Positions 45,103 through 54,489 are shown, counted from the stretch's first letter. The stretch is 64,000 bases of DNA from Streptomyces sp. Isolate_45 (GCF_024721315.2 NZ_JANFAK020000013.1:34947-98946); one strand, 5' to 3'. Made by a program: numbers and translations. The notes: generated from the letters alone by a model not told the origin.

Positions 45103-45978
45103 TCAGGCGAAAGCCGTTTCGGTGAGCCAGGTGGGTTCGAACTCGCCGGAGGCGACGATGACGGCCGGCCCTGTCATGTCGATCCGCCCGTCGGGGTGCT
45201 CGGTGATGACGAGGGTGCCACCGGGCAGGTCGACGGTGTAGGAGGCCGGGTCGCCGGTGACGGCGGGGTCGGCGCCGTCGCGCCGGATGGCGGCGACGGC
45301 CACGGCGCAGGCGCCGGTGCCGCACGAGCGGGTCTCGCCGGAACCGCGCTCGTGGACGCGCATCGCGACGTGGCGGGGGCCCCGGTCGACGACGAACTCG
45401 ACGTTGACCCCGGTGGGGTAGGCGCTCGCCGGGCTGAACGGCGGGGCTTCGAAGAGGTTCCCGGCATCGTCGAGGCTGTCGACGAAGGCCACGGCGTGCG
45501 GATTGCCCATGTTCACGTTCCGCGCGGGCCAGGAACGGTCGCCCACGGAGACGGTGACGTCGCCCTCGGGGAGCGCCGCGCGGCCCATGGAGACGGTGAC
45601 GTCGCCCGTCTTGTCGAGGTGGACCCGCTTGACGCCGCCGCGGGTGGCGACGGCGAAGTCGCCGGGCTCGATGTGGCCGGCGTGATGGAGGTAGCGGGCG
45701 AAGACGCGCACGCCGTTGCCGCACATCTCGGCGACGGAGCCGTCGCTGTTGCGGTAGTCCATGAACCACTCGGCCTCTTCGGCCAGGTGGGCGGCGTCGG
45801 GGTGGGCGGCGGACCGCACCACGTGGAGCACGCCGTCCGCCCCGATGCCGGCCCGCCGGTCGCACAGCGCGGCGACGGCGGATGCGGGCAGCTCGATGGC
45901 GTTGTCCGGGTCCGGAACGATCACGAAGTCGTTCTCGGTGCCGTGACCCTTGAGGAAGGAGAGGGTGGTGTGCGTCAC
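45103..45978 (-). CDS. dapF: Diaminopimelate epimerase
   Basis: Interconverts LL- and meso-diaminopimelate for lysine (and, in other bacteria, cell-wall) synthesis. 291 residues from a GTG at 45978. The two catalytic Cys are in AEMCGNGVR (~85) and SCGTGACA (~222), with GHGTENDFVIV at the N-terminus. Length normal. miaA and a small membrane gene lie upstream on the same strand but with gaps, so operon membership is uncertain. Confidence 0.97.
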   Translation of the reverse strand: MTHTTLSFLKGHGTENDFVIVPDPDNAIELPASAVAALCDRRAGIGADGVLHVVRSAAHPDAAHLAEEAEWFMDYRNSDGSVAEMCGNGVRVFARYLHHAGHIEPGDFAVATRGGVKRVHLDKTGDVTVSMGRAALPEGDVTVSVGDRSWPARNVNMGNPHAVAFVDSLDDAGNLFEAPPFSPASAYPTGVNVEFVVDRGPRHVAMRVHERGSGETRSCGTGACAVAVAAIRRDGADPAVTGDPASYTVDLPGGTLVITEHPDGRIDMTGPAVIVASGEFEPTWLTETAFA

Positions 45979-46059
45979 CAGGTCATGGTACCGAGGTGGT
46001 GTCGGCGATGCCGGGCGGGATCAGCGCGCCGTCAGCCGTGCGGACCAGGACGACGGGCG

Positions 46060-46605
46060 CTAGCGGAGCCGGGCCACCCGGTACACCGCGAGCGCTACGA
46101 CGGCCAGCGCGAGCAGGCCGTACAGCGCGGCCATCCGCCAGTCGCGGCGGCGGCCGCTGCCGCGGGGCGGCAGCCCGGGCCAGGAGTAGCCGACGCGGCG
46201 GGCGGCCATCATGCCCCAGCCACCGGCGCAGCAGCAGATGAGGAAGCCGAGCATGGCGACCACGGCTCCGCCGTCGCCGAACTCGAAGGCGAGCGGGAAC
46301 GCGAACATGAGGGACCCGGAGGCGGCCAGGATCACGATGGGGGCGATCTGCCAGAGGCGCAGGCGGCGCTGCGGGCGCAGCTCGACCTCGAACTCGGGGC
46401 CGGAGGCGTCCTCCGCGCCGGCCTCGGGGGTGTCCGGGCCGTCGGGGGTCAGCCGTGCGGGGTCGGCGGGCAGACCGAGCCCGTCGGGGGTGTCCGGTCC
46501 GCCCGGCGCGTCGGGGTCGGTGGCCCCGCCGGTCCGTCCGGGCCCGGCGTGCAGCATCGGGTCCGCTTCCCGCCCGGTGTCACGAGGGCCGGCATCCATG
46601 GCCAC
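46060..46605 (-). CDS. Small integral membrane protein of unknown function
   Basis: 181 residues from a GTG at 46605 (an ATG at 46599 is equally possible) after GGGGAGGG. Residues 1-75 are Pro/Asp/Gly-rich and acidic, probably cytoplasmic and disordered. Three hydrophobic segments follow: APIVILAASGSLMFAFPLAF, VVAMLGFLICCCAGGWGMMA and LYGLLALAVVALAVY, the last near the C-terminus. No family recognised. Lies between dapF and miaA, same strand. Confidence 0.78.
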   Translation of the reverse strand: MAMDAGPRDTGREADPMLHAGPGRTGGATDPDAPGGPDTPDGLGLPADPARLTPDGPDTPEAGAEDASGPEFEVELRPQRRLRLWQIAPIVILAASGSLMFAFPLAFEFGDGGAVVAMLGFLICCCAGGWGMMAARRVGYSWPGLPPRGSGRRRDWRMAALYGLLALAVVALAVYRVARLR

Positions 46606-46710
46606 GCGCCCTCCCCACTCGGACTTCGTACGTCGCTGTTCAGAAGTTTGATGATGGCACGGTCCCGGGCTCCGGACGGGCGCGCGGGGCGTCCCGATGC
46701 CATCACGTGA

Positions 46711-47649
46711 TCAGGCTGTGACCGCTCGTTCGACCAACGACTGCGCGAGTCCGGGGAGTTCCCCGCGGTCCGCGACGGCGCCGCTGAGCCAGTGCACGCG
46801 GGGGTCCCGGCGGAACCACGAGTCCTGGCGGCGGGCGAAGCGCTTGGTGGCCCGTACGGTCTCGGCGCGGGCCTCGTCCTCGGTGCACTCCCCCGCGAGG
46901 GCGGCGAGCACCTGTTGGTAGCCCAGCGCGCGGGAGGCGGTGATGCCGTCGCGCAGCCCGCGGGCCTCCAGGGTCCGGACCTCGTCCACCAGGCCCGCCT
47001 CCCACATGCGGTCGACCCGCAGCGCGATCCGCTCGTCGAGTTCCGGGCGGGCGACGTCCACGCCGATCTGCACGGTGTCGTAGACGGACTCGTGGCCGGG
47101 CAGGTTCGCGGTGAAGGGCTTGCCGGTGATCTCGATGACCTCCAGGGCCCGGACGATCCGGCGGCCGTTGCTGGGCAGGATGGCGTGGGCGGCGGCGGGG
47201 TCGAGGGCGGCGAGGCGGGCGTGCAGGGCCCCGGGGCCGCGCAGGGTGGCCTCCTCCTCCAGCCGGGACCGGACCTCCGGGTCGGTGCCCGGGAACTCCA
47301 TGGCGTCGAGGGCGCCGCGCACGTACAGCCCGGAGCCGCCGACGAGGACCGGGGTGCGGCCCTCGGCGAGCAGCTTGTCGATCTCGGCGCGGGCGAGGCG
47401 CTGGTACTCGGCGACGCTCGCGGTCTCGGTGACGTCCCAGATGTCGAGGAGGTGGTGGGGGATGCCGCCGCGTTCCCCGGTCGTCAGTTTGGCGGTGCCG
47501 ATGTCCATCCCCCGGTACAGCTGCATGGAGTCGGCGTTGACGACTTCGCCGTCGAAATGGCGGGCCAGGGCGACGCCCAGATCGGACTTTCCGGCCGCGG
47601 TGGGACCGACGACGGCGATGACCCGCGGGGCGGGGGCTGCTTTCCTCAC
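46711..47649 (-). CDS. miaA: tRNA dimethylallyltransferase MiaA
   Basis: Adds the isopentenyl group to A37 of UNN-reading tRNAs, the step before MiaB. 312 residues from a GTG at 47649. P-loop GPTAAGKSDLG (~15-25), DSMQLYRGMDIGTAK for substrate recognition, and RATKRFARRQDSWFRRDP toward the C-terminus. miaB lies 1.65 kb further right on the same strand, so both modification steps are encoded nearby, although not contiguously. Confidence 0.97.
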   Translation of the reverse strand: MRKAAPAPRVIAVVGPTAAGKSDLGVALARHFDGEVVNADSMQLYRGMDIGTAKLTTGERGGIPHHLLDIWDVTETASVAEYQRLARAEIDKLLAEGRTPVLVGGSGLYVRGALDAMEFPGTDPEVRSRLEEEATLRGPGALHARLAALDPAAAHAILPSNGRRIVRALEVIEITGKPFTANLPGHESVYDTVQIGVDVARPELDERIALRVDRMWEAGLVDEVRTLEARGLRDGITASRALGYQQVLAALAGECTEDEARAETVRATKRFARRQDSWFRRDPRVHWLSGAVADRGELPGLAQSLVERAVTA

Positions 47650-47835
47650 CGACCCAGTCTCTCAGCCCCCGGTCAAGACGCGTCCATGTACCCGATCGAG
47701 TTACGTGACGGGGTCGCGGTGGGGTCGTTGCCCCCCTGTAGGTTCCGGCCCGACGCACGCCTTGTGTGCGCCGGGTGGAGGCCGCTGCGGCCGGGGCGGA
47801 ACTTCACTCCCACGAGTAACGTTAGAGGAGCAGAC

Positions 47836-48066
47836 ATGGGCGTTTTCAGCCGGTTTTTTGGCCGTAAGGACGAGGTAGCGACCGAGACGGTCGCGGCCGA
47901 GGCCGACCCGGCGGGAACGCCGGCGGCTGAGACCGGACCGGCCGCACCGGCCGAGGAGGCCGAGACGGCTGCCGGGGCTCCTGCGGCGGAAGCCGTGGAG
48001 ATCCCGAAGCAGCAGTCGGCGGAGGCCGCCGCGGACAGCGAGGCCGGCGAGGGCGCCCGTACGTAA
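47836..48066 (+). CDS. Small acidic Ala/Glu-rich protein
   Basis: 76 residues from the ATG at 47836 with GAGGAG just upstream. It starts MGVFSRFFGRKDE, an amphipathic basic/aromatic stretch, then a Pro/Ala/Glu-rich acidic tail. Low complexity; no family recognised. The start and ribosome binding site are good, so it is likely real. It is followed 24 bases later by the antitoxin-like gene on the same strand, so both are probably co-transcribed. Confidence 0.7.
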   Translation: MGVFSRFFGRKDEVATETVAAEADPAGTPAAETGPAAPAEEAETAAGAPAAEAVEIPKQQSAEAAADSEAGEGART

Positions 48067-48090
48067 CCATTCACCACGGGAAGGTGGCCC

Positions 48091-48339
48091 ATGGGCCTGC
48101 TCGACAACCTCAAGGCCAAGCTCGCTCCGGCGAAGGACAAGGTCGGCGACCTCGCGCAGCAGCACGAGGGCAGGATCGGCGAGGGTCTGGACAAGGTGGC
48201 GAAGGCCGTCGACTCCAAGACCAAGGGCAAGTACAGCGGCCAGATCACGAGCGGTACGGGCAAGGCGAAGGACGCCCTGGGCAAGATCGCGCACAAGGAC
48301 GACACCCCCGGCGGGACGACGCCGCCGGCGGCTTCCTGA
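48091..48339 (+). CDS. MT0933/Rv0909-like antitoxin family protein
   Basis: 82 residues from the ATG at 48091, preceded by GGAAGGTGG. It opens MGLLDNLKAKLAPAKDKVGD and has KAVDSKTKGKYSGQITSGTG, matching the small Lys-rich MT0933-type antitoxins found in actinobacteria, which resemble CsbD-like stress proteins. No recognised toxin partner is adjacent; the preceding 76-residue gene does not look like one. A hairpin terminator follows by 10 bases. Confidence 0.75.
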   Translation: MGLLDNLKAKLAPAKDKVGDLAQQHEGRIGEGLDKVAKAVDSKTKGKYSGQITSGTGKAKDALGKIAHKDDTPGGTTPPAAS

Positions 48340-48348
48340 CGCGGTGCG

Positions 48349-48387
48349 CGAAGGGGCGCGGAACCGATCCGGTTCTGCGCCCCTTCG
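48349..48387 (+). terminator. Terminator after the antitoxin-like gene
   Basis: CGAAGGGGCGCGGAACCG (48349-48366) pairs with CGGTTCTGCGCCCCTTCG (48370-48387), 18 bp with one G-U pair and a 3-base loop. Confidence 0.85.
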
Positions 48388-48559
48388 GCGTGTCCGGGGC
48401 GGGCGGGCGCCGGTGGAACCGGGCCGCCGGGGATATCGGGACGGGCGGGAGCAGCCGTGGCGCCGTCAGGACGGGCCCGGGGCGGCCCTCGGCGGAGTCA
48501 GGAACGGCCCGGGGCGAACCCCGGCGCCGCGGCGGGTCGGCCCGGCGGCCCCGCCCGCC

Positions 48560-49267
48560 TCAGGACCAGGCGGCGACGAAGTAGCCGACCCCGTACGGGG
48601 CGTCCTCGTACAGGAGTCGGCCGTCCAGGTCGGCGGCCTCGGCGGCGCCCGCGAGGACCTGCCAGGGGGCGCGCCCGGCGACCTGGAGCTCGTGCGCGAG
48701 TTCCGCGTCGAGGGCCGTGAGGGCGGAGGTGTCGGCGGCTCCCAGGGCCTGCCCGGCGGCGGCGTCGAAGGCGGCGGCGCGGTCGTCGAGGTAGCCGGGG
48801 GCCTTCAGCGTCCGGCAGGCGCTGCCGTCGCCCATGACGAGCAGCGCGACGCGTTCGTCCCGCGCGGCGAGGGCCCGTCCGGCGTCCAGGCAGAGTTCCG
48901 TTTCCAGCCGTCCGGCCACGCCGAGGCCCTCGACCGGGGCGGCGCCCCAGCGGGCCCGCTCCAGCAGCCAGGCGCCGACGGCCAGCGAGGGGGGCAGCAG
49001 GCGCGGGCCCTCGTCGCCCCCGCCGAGCTGGACGTCCGCCGGGACGCCGAACCCGCGGAAGGTGCCGCGGGATCCCTGCGGGTAGGGCCCGAGGTGGTCC
49101 TGGTCGGCGGCCCCGACAACGATCAGCAGGTCGGGTCGGGAGGCGGCGAGCACGGCCAGCGCGTCCGAGCAGGCGGTACGGGCGGCGTCCAGTTCGGCGG
49201 CGGCCCCCGCGGCGACCTCCGGCACGAGGAGCGGCGGGGCGGGGCAGACGGCGGCGGCTACGAGCAT
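48560..49267 (-). CDS. LigB-like class III extradiol dioxygenase-fold protein
   Basis: 235 residues from the ATG at 49267 (MLVAAAVCPAPPLLVPEV). The PAPP-PE start, DLLIVVGAADQDHLG and GDGSACRTLKAPG fit the LigB-like fold seen in actinobacterial proteins beside miaB. Metal-binding His residues of true dioxygenases are not clearly conserved, so activity is doubtful. It starts 34 bases past the miaB stop on the same strand, so co-transcription is likely. Confidence 0.75.
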   Translation of the reverse strand: MLVAAAVCPAPPLLVPEVAAGAAAELDAARTACSDALAVLAASRPDLLIVVGAADQDHLGPYPQGSRGTFRGFGVPADVQLGGGDEGPRLLPPSLAVGAWLLERARWGAAPVEGLGVAGRLETELCLDAGRALAARDERVALLVMGDGSACRTLKAPGYLDDRAAAFDAAAGQALGAADTSALTALDAELAHELQVAGRAPWQVLAGAAEAADLDGRLLYEDAPYGVGYFVAAWS

Positions 49268-49301
49268 GATCCGCAGCCTAGCCGCCCTCGGCGTCCGGCG
49301 G

Positions 49302-50807
49302 TCAGTCGATCGCGCAGCCCGAAGTGGTGACGGGCAGCGGTGCCGGGACTCCCAGGGTGGGGATCCCGAGCATCACACCGGCCGGCTGGGCCGGGGCGGC
49401 GTTGCGCTTCTCCCAGGCGTCGCCGGCGCGGGTGCGGCGCACGGTGCCGGTCGGGCCCTCGGCCAGCAGGTGGTGCGGGGCCGCGTAGGTGATGTCGACG
49501 GTGACCACGTCGCCGGGGCGGACCTCCTCCTCCGGCTTCGTGAAGTGGACGAGACGGTTGTCGGGGGCGCGCCCGGACAGGCGGTGCGTGGCGCCGTCCT
49601 TGCGGCCCTCGCCCTCGGCGACCATGACCTCCAGGGTGCGGCCGACCTGCTTCTTGTTCTCCTCCCAGGAGATCTCCTCCTGGAGGGCGACCAGGCGCAT
49701 GTAGCGGTCCTGGACGACCTCCTTGGGGATCTGCCCGTCCATGTCGGCCGCGGGGGTGCCGGGGCGCTTGGAGTACTGGAAGGTGAAGGCGTTCGCGAAG
49801 CGGGCCTCGCGGACGGTGTGCATCGTCTGCTGGAAGTCCTCCTCCGTCTCACCGGGGAAGCCCACGATGATGTCGGTGGAGATCGCGGCGTGCGGGATCG
49901 AGGCGCGGACCTTGTCGATGATGCCGAGGAAACGCTCCTGCCGGTACGACCGGCGCATCGCCTTGAGGATCGGGTCGGAGCCGGACTGCAGGGGCATGTG
50001 CAGCTGCGGCATCACGTTCGGGGTCTCGGCCATGGCCGCGATCACGTCGTCGGTGAAGTCGCGCGGGTGCGGGGAGGTGAAGCGGACCCGCTCCAGGCCC
50101 TCGATCCGTCCGCAGGCGCGCAGCAGCTTGCTGAAGGCCTCGCGGTCGCCCAGGTCGGAGCCGTAGGCGTTGACGTTCTGGCCGAGGAGGGTGATCTCGG
50201 AGACGCCCTCGGCGACCAGGGCCTCGACCTCGGCGAGGATGTCGCCGGGACGGCGGTCCTCCTCCTTGCCGCGGAGCGCCGGGACGATGCAGAAGGTGCA
50301 GGTGTTGTTGCAGCCGACGGAGATCGAGACCCAGGCCGCGTACGCGGACTCGCGGCGGGTCGGGAGCGTGGAGGGGAAGGCCTCCAGCGACTCGGCGATC
50401 TCGATCTGCGCCTCTTCCTGGATGCGGGCGCGCTCCAGGAGGACGGGCAGTTTGCCGATGTTGTGTGTGCCGAACACGACGTCGACCCAGGGGGCCCTCT
50501 TGACGATCGTGTCGCGGTCCTTCTGCGCGAGGCAGCCGCCGACGGCGATCTGCATCCCGGGCCGCTTCGTCTTCATCGGGGCGAGCCGGCCGAGGTTGCC
50601 GTACAGCTTGTTGTCGGCGTTCTCACGGACGGCGCAGGTGTTGAAGACGACCACGTCGGCGTCGCCGTCGCAGCCCTCGGGGGCGCGCGTGTATCCCGCG
50701 CCCTCCAGCAGACCGGACAGCCGCTCGGAGTCGTGCACGTTCATCTGGCACCCGTAGGTGCGCACCTCGTACGTTTTCAAAACTGCAGCCTCGCCCTCGA
50801 CACTCAC
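49302..50807 (-). CDS. miaB: tRNA-2-methylthio-N6-isopentenyladenosine37 synthase MiaB
   Basis: Radical SAM methylthiotransferase acting on the isopentenylated A37 made by MiaA. About 501 residues from a GTG at 50807; starts slightly upstream or downstream are possible. Cluster 1 Cys are in [18 protein letters not shown] and GGCLAQK; the radical SAM motif is [18 protein letters not shown] (~165-182). The C-terminal TRAM domain precedes a [10 protein letters not shown] stretch. Divergent from the TAXI gene at 50951. Confidence 0.97.
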   Translation of the reverse strand: MSVEGEAAVLKTYEVRTYGCQMNVHDSERLSGLLEGAGYTRAPEGCDGDADVVVFNTCAVRENADNKLYGNLGRLAPMKTKRPGMQIAVGGCLAQKDRDTIVKRAPWVDVVFGTHNIGKLPVLLERARIQEEAQIEIAESLEAFPSTLPTRRESAYAAWVSISVGCNNTCTFCIVPALRGKEEDRRPGDILAEVEALVAEGVSEITLLGQNVNAYGSDLGDREAFSKLLRACGRIEGLERVRFTSPHPRDFTDDVIAAMAETPNVMPQLHMPLQSGSDPILKAMRRSYRQERFLGIIDKVRASIPHAAISTDIIVGFPGETEEDFQQTMHTVREARFANAFTFQYSKRPGTPAADMDGQIPKEVVQDRYMRLVALQEEISWEENKKQVGRTLEVMVAEGEGRKDGATHRLSGRAPDNRLVHFTKPEEEVRPGDVVTVDITYAAPHHLLAEGPTGTVRRTRAGDAWEKRNAAPAQPAGVMLGIPTLGVPAPLPVTTSGCAID

Positions 50808-50950
50808 CCCACAAGGGTAAGGGTTGGTCCCGGGCCGCCGACGCGACAGCGGTCGTGGGGGAGCCCGTCACCGCGCCGGAGCCCGTACGCGGGGCCGGTG
50901 GGGGCGGGCCCGCCGTGACAGGACGGCGGACGGGTGGCAGGATCGCCGGC

Positions 50951-51946
50951 ATGCCCCTCCTCCCGACCACCGCCGGCCGGCGCCGCGCCCTTCGGGGCCT
51001 GGTGGCGGTACTGGCCGTGCTCGGGGCGCTGCTGTGGTGGCTGCGGCCCTTCGGCGAACCGGAGCTGAAGGGGGACCTCACCTTCAGCTCGGGCGTCCGT
51101 ACCGGCGTCTACCACCGCTACGGGCAGCTGCTGGAGCAGGCCCTCGCGCAGGACATGCCCGCGATGCGGGTGAGGCTGGAGACGAGCGAGGGCTCGCAGC
51201 AGAACCTCCAGCGGGTCGCCGCGGGCGAGGCCGACTTCACGGTGGCGACGGCCGACGCGGTCTCCAAGTACCGCCTCGACGGCAAGCCGGGCGCGGAGCG
51301 GCTGCGCGGCTGCGCGCGGCTCTACGACGACTACGTACAGCTGGTCGTGCCCGCCGCGTCGCCGGTGCAGTCGGCCCGTGACCTGCGGGGCAAGCGGGTC
51401 GCGATCGGCCAGGACGGGTCCGGGGTGCGGCTGATCTCGGAGCGGCTGCTGACGGCGGCCAAGCTGAGTCCGACGCGGGACATCACCCCGGTGGCCATAG
51501 GGATCGACACCATGCCGGCCGAGCTGGAGGCGGGCCGGATCGACGCGTTCTTCTGGTCGGGCGGACTTCCGACGACCGCGGTGCGGGAGCTGTCGGAGCG
51601 GTTCGAGATCCGGCTCGTGCAGCTGGGCGACCTGGTGGAACAGCTCCAGGCGGGCGGGAGCCCGGCGCGCTACTACCGGGCCGCGGTGATGCCGCAGGAC
51701 GCGTACGCGCGGGCCCGCAACACCTCCGCGGTGGCCACGGTGGCCGTTCCGAACCTGCTGGTGACCCGGGAGGACACCAGCCCGGAATTGACCGAGCAGT
51801 TCACCCGGACGGTGATCCTGAGCCGGGACCGCATCGGGCGCCAGGTGCACGCGGCCCAGCTGGTCGACCTGCGCACGGCGATCTACACGGACCCGCTGGA
51901 CCTGCACGAAGGGGCCCGCCGCTACTACCGGTCGGTCAAGCCGTAG
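50951..51946 (+). CDS. TAXI-type solute-binding protein
   Basis: 331 residues from the ATG at 50951 (MPLLPTTAGRRRALRG). A hydrophobic segment LVAVLAVLGALLWWLRPFG anchors it in the membrane. The rest resembles TAXI family TRAP binding proteins: FSSGVRTGVYHRYGQLLEQA, TSEGSQQNLQRVAAGEADFT and GKRVAIGQDGSGVRLI. The usual large permease gene is not adjacent, so it is an orphan; in Streptomyces such proteins may serve as sensors or use a distant permease. Ligand unknown. Confidence 0.85.
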   Translation: MPLLPTTAGRRRALRGLVAVLAVLGALLWWLRPFGEPELKGDLTFSSGVRTGVYHRYGQLLEQALAQDMPAMRVRLETSEGSQQNLQRVAAGEADFTVATADAVSKYRLDGKPGAERLRGCARLYDDYVQLVVPAASPVQSARDLRGKRVAIGQDGSGVRLISERLLTAAKLSPTRDITPVAIGIDTMPAELEAGRIDAFFWSGGLPTTAVRELSERFEIRLVQLGDLVEQLQAGGSPARYYRAAVMPQDAYARARNTSAVATVAVPNLLVTREDTSPELTEQFTRTVILSRDRIGRQVHAAQLVDLRTAIYTDPLDLHEGARRYYRSVKP

Positions 51947-51979
51947 CCGCTTCGGCCCCTTCGCCGACCCCGTGGGGTG

Positions 51980-52966
51980 TCAGCCGGTGGGCAGCAGCAT
52001 CATCGCCGCGGCGGCCGCGCCGATGAGGCCCGCGTCGGTACCGAGGGTGGCCGGGACGACCCGGAGGTCCTGGACGAAGCCGAGGGTCGCGTACGAGGCC
52101 AGGTGCCGGCGGACCGGTGCGAAGAGGGTGTCGCCCGCGGCGGCGACCCCGCCCCCGATGACGGCGATGTCGGTCTCGACGAGCGTGGCGGTGGCCGCGA
52201 TGGCGGCGGCGAGTGCGCGGCCGGCCCGGTCGAAGGCGGCCCGTGCGACGGGATCGCCCGCCGCGGCGGAGGCCGCGACGCCGGCCGCCGTCGGGTCGGG
52301 TCCGGTCCAGCCCTGGGCGAGGGCCCAGCGCGCGATGGCGGTGCCCGAGGCCAGGGATTCGACGCAGCCGTGGCCGCCGCAGGCGCACCTCTCCCCGTCG
52401 AAGGCGACGCTGATGTGGCCGATGTGGCCCGCGTTGCCGGTGGGGCCCGGGTGGAGCTGGTTGTTGAGGACCAGGCCGCCGCCGACGCCGGTCGAGACGA
52501 CCATGCACAGGGCGTTCGCGTGGCCCCGCGCGGCGCCCAGCCAGTGTTCCGCGGCGGTCATGGCCACGCCGTCGCCCGCCAGGACCGTCGGGACCCCGGC
52601 GCCGCGGGCGGCGAGCTCGGCGCCGACCCGGGCCTGCACCGGGAAGTCGCGCCAGGCCCCGATGTTGACCGGGCTCACGGTGCCGCGGGTGGTGTCCACG
52701 GGGCCCGCGCTGCCGATGCCGCAGCGGACGACCTGGGGCCACAGGGGGGCTTCGGACAGGTCGGCGATGACCTCGGCGACCGCCGCCATCACCGCGTCGG
52801 CGTCCGCGCCGCGCGGGGTCGGGCGGCGGGTGGCCGCCGTCATGCTGCCGTCGGGGTGGACCAGCGCGCCGGCGATCTTCGTGCCGCCGATGTCGATCGC
52901 CACGGTCGGACCGGCGGCCGCGGCGGCCGTGCGGGGCACGGGGAGGGCTGGGGTGGGAGTGGTCAC
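51980..52966 (-). CDS. ROK-family sugar kinase
   Basis: 328 residues from a GTG at 52966 preceded by AGGAGCG. ROK features: ATP-binding IDIGGTKIAG, GIGSAGPVD, Asp in LAGDGVAMTAAE and the zinc site GHISVAFDGERCACGGHGCV (CxCGxxGCxE). It phosphorylates a hexose: glucose, N-acetylglucosamine or mannose are all possible. The LacI gene starts its operon, 27 bases upstream, and the divergent GH5 and GH85 genes favour a GlcNAc or mannose role. Confidence 0.9.
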   Translation of the reverse strand: MTTPTPALPVPRTAAAAAGPTVAIDIGGTKIAGALVHPDGSMTAATRRPTPRGADADAVMAAVAEVIADLSEAPLWPQVVRCGIGSAGPVDTTRGTVSPVNIGAWRDFPVQARVGAELAARGAGVPTVLAGDGVAMTAAEHWLGAARGHANALCMVVSTGVGGGLVLNNQLHPGPTGNAGHIGHISVAFDGERCACGGHGCVESLASGTAIARWALAQGWTGPDPTAAGVAASAAAGDPVARAAFDRAGRALAAAIAATATLVETDIAVIGGGVAAAGDTLFAPVRRHLASYATLGFVQDLRVVPATLGTDAGLIGAAAAAMMLLPTG

Positions 52967-52993
52967 GGTGGCGCTCCTGGAAGGGGTCGGATT

Positions 52994-54145
52994 TCAGTAT
53001 GCGGCTGCCGGCGGAGCCGTACTCTCGCGGGGTTCCAGTCGGGGCAGCTCGCTCTCGCGGACGCGGGGCGCCGATCCGCCGAGGACGGCGAGGAGTTCCT
53101 CGGCCGCGAGCCGGCCGAAGCCCGCGGTGTCGCGGACGAGCGCGGTCAGCCGCGGGTGGGTGACCCGGCACAGGGCGGAGTCGTCCCAGGCCACGATCGA
53201 CAGCCGGCCGGGCACGGCGACGCCGAGCTCGGCGGCGACGGCGCTGCCGGCCACCGCCATGACGTCGTTGTCGTACACGAGCGCCGTCGGCGGGCGCGGT
53301 CGCGCGAGGAGCCGGCGGGTGGCGGCCGCGCCCTCCGTGTCGGAGTAGTCGGTGGTCACCGACTCCACCTGGTCCCCGGCGAGGCCGAGCCGCAGCGCCT
53401 CGGCGCGCAGCGAGGAGACGCGGCGCGCCGTGTGGGCGAGGCCGGGCAGGCCGGCGACGTGCGCGATCCGGCGGTGCCCGAGGGCGTGCAGGTGGCCCAG
53501 GACGTCCGCCATGGCGCGGGCGTCGTCGGCCCGGACGGCGGAGAGGGCGGGCCGACGACCGGTGCCGGGCGGGCCGGGGCTCGGCTCTCCGGGCCTGATC
53601 CGGCCGGAGCCGACGCCGCCGGTGTCGACCCCGCCGGTGTCGACCTCCCCGGTGTCGACTTCCCCGGCGTCGGCCTCCCCGGTGCCGCCGATCATGACGG
53701 CGGGCAGGCCGAGTGCGGTGAGCAGTTCCGGGCGCGGGTCCCGTGTGCGGGGGTCGACGACGAGCACCCCGTCGACGCGGCGCTCCGCCCACCAGCGGCG
53801 GTGGACGGCGCACTCGGCGTCGATGTCCTCGACGACCTGGAAGAGGAGGGCGGTGCGGCTCGCCGAGAGCACCTCCTGGATGCCGGAGACGAGTTGGAGG
53901 AAGAAGGACTCGACGCCGAGGGTGTGCGCGGGCCTGGCCAGGACCAGCCCGACGGCTCCGGAGCGTTCGCCGGAGAGCGCACGGGCCGCGCTGTTGGGCT
54001 GCCAGCCGAGTTCCTCCGCGACCTGCCTGACCCGGGCGCGGGTGTGGTCGGACACCCCGGGCCGGTCGTTGAGCGCGAAGGAGACGGCGCTCTCGGACAC
54101 CCCGGCCCGGCGGGCGATGTCCTTGATGGTGGGTCTGCGGGCCAT
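52994..54145 (-). CDS. LacI-family transcriptional regulator
   Basis: 383 residues from the ATG at 54145 with GAGGCAGGC upstream. Residues 1-~50 are the LacI helix-turn-helix and hinge (TIKDIARRAGVSESAVSFAL). The rest is a periplasmic-binding-like effector domain ending ALVRDTAGFGRLAAEELLAV. Odd feature: an insertion of GEVDT/GGVDT five-residue repeats near residue ~160, coded by 15-bp DNA repeats, in the loop before LSAVRADDARAMADVLGHL. First gene of the unit with the ROK kinase; palindromes with a central CG lie in the divergent promoter. Confidence 0.93.
   Translation of the reverse strand: MARRPTIKDIARRAGVSESAVSFALNDRPGVSDHTRARVRQVAEELGWQPNSAARALSGERSGAVGLVLARPAHTLGVESFFLQLVSGIQEVLSASRTALLFQVVEDIDAECAVHRRWWAERRVDGVLVVDPRTRDPRPELLTALGLPAVMIGGTGEADAGEVDTGEVDTGGVDTGGVGSGRIRPGEPSPGPPGTGRRPALSAVRADDARAMADVLGHLHALGHRRIAHVAGLPGLAHTARRVSSLRAEALRLGLAGDQVESVTTDYSDTEGAAATRRLLARPRPPTALVYDNDVMAVAGSAVAAELGVAVPGRLSIVAWDDSALCRVTHPRLTALVRDTAGFGRLAAEELLAVLGGSAPRVRESELPRLEPRESTAPPAAAY
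53605..53690 (-). repeat. 15-bp tandem repeats inside the LacI gene
   Basis: About four and a half copies of a CCGGTGTCGAC-based 15-base unit, in frame, adding GEVDT/GGVDT repeats. Confidence 0.8.
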
Positions 54146-54489
54146 GCCTGCCTCATCCCTCGGTGACGTGGATCGCGATGGGCGGACCGTACGCGATCCC
54201 GCCCCGGACGGCCCCACCGACCACGGTCGCGGAAGTCGCCCGGACGGGTGGGAAATCGGCCTGTTCTCCCCTCTCCATTTCCCGATCCTTTCGGATCGGG
54301 CCCACTCACTAAACCGCATTAGTTGCCACGTCCCCATCAGGCCCGCCCCCGCCGCCAACGGGACCGGAACGCAAGGTTCGTGGTGCGATGAACCCCGGCC
54401 ATCCCCGCGTCGAGGCCCTGTTGACTTTCTCCGACGGCGCACGGCAGGTTGGGGCGTCCGGTGAATTCCGCTGAACTCCGGGACGTTTC
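54146..54489. promoter_or_regulatory. Divergent promoter of lacI-ROK and GH5-GH85 genes
   Basis: Three palindromes: GGATCGCG/CGCGATCC (54170-54199), CCCGATCC-TTTC-GGATCGGG (54281-54300), and ACTAA-N6-TTAGT with a central CG (54308-54323). The last has the shape of a LacI-family operator. 344 bases, no gene. Confidence 0.6.
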
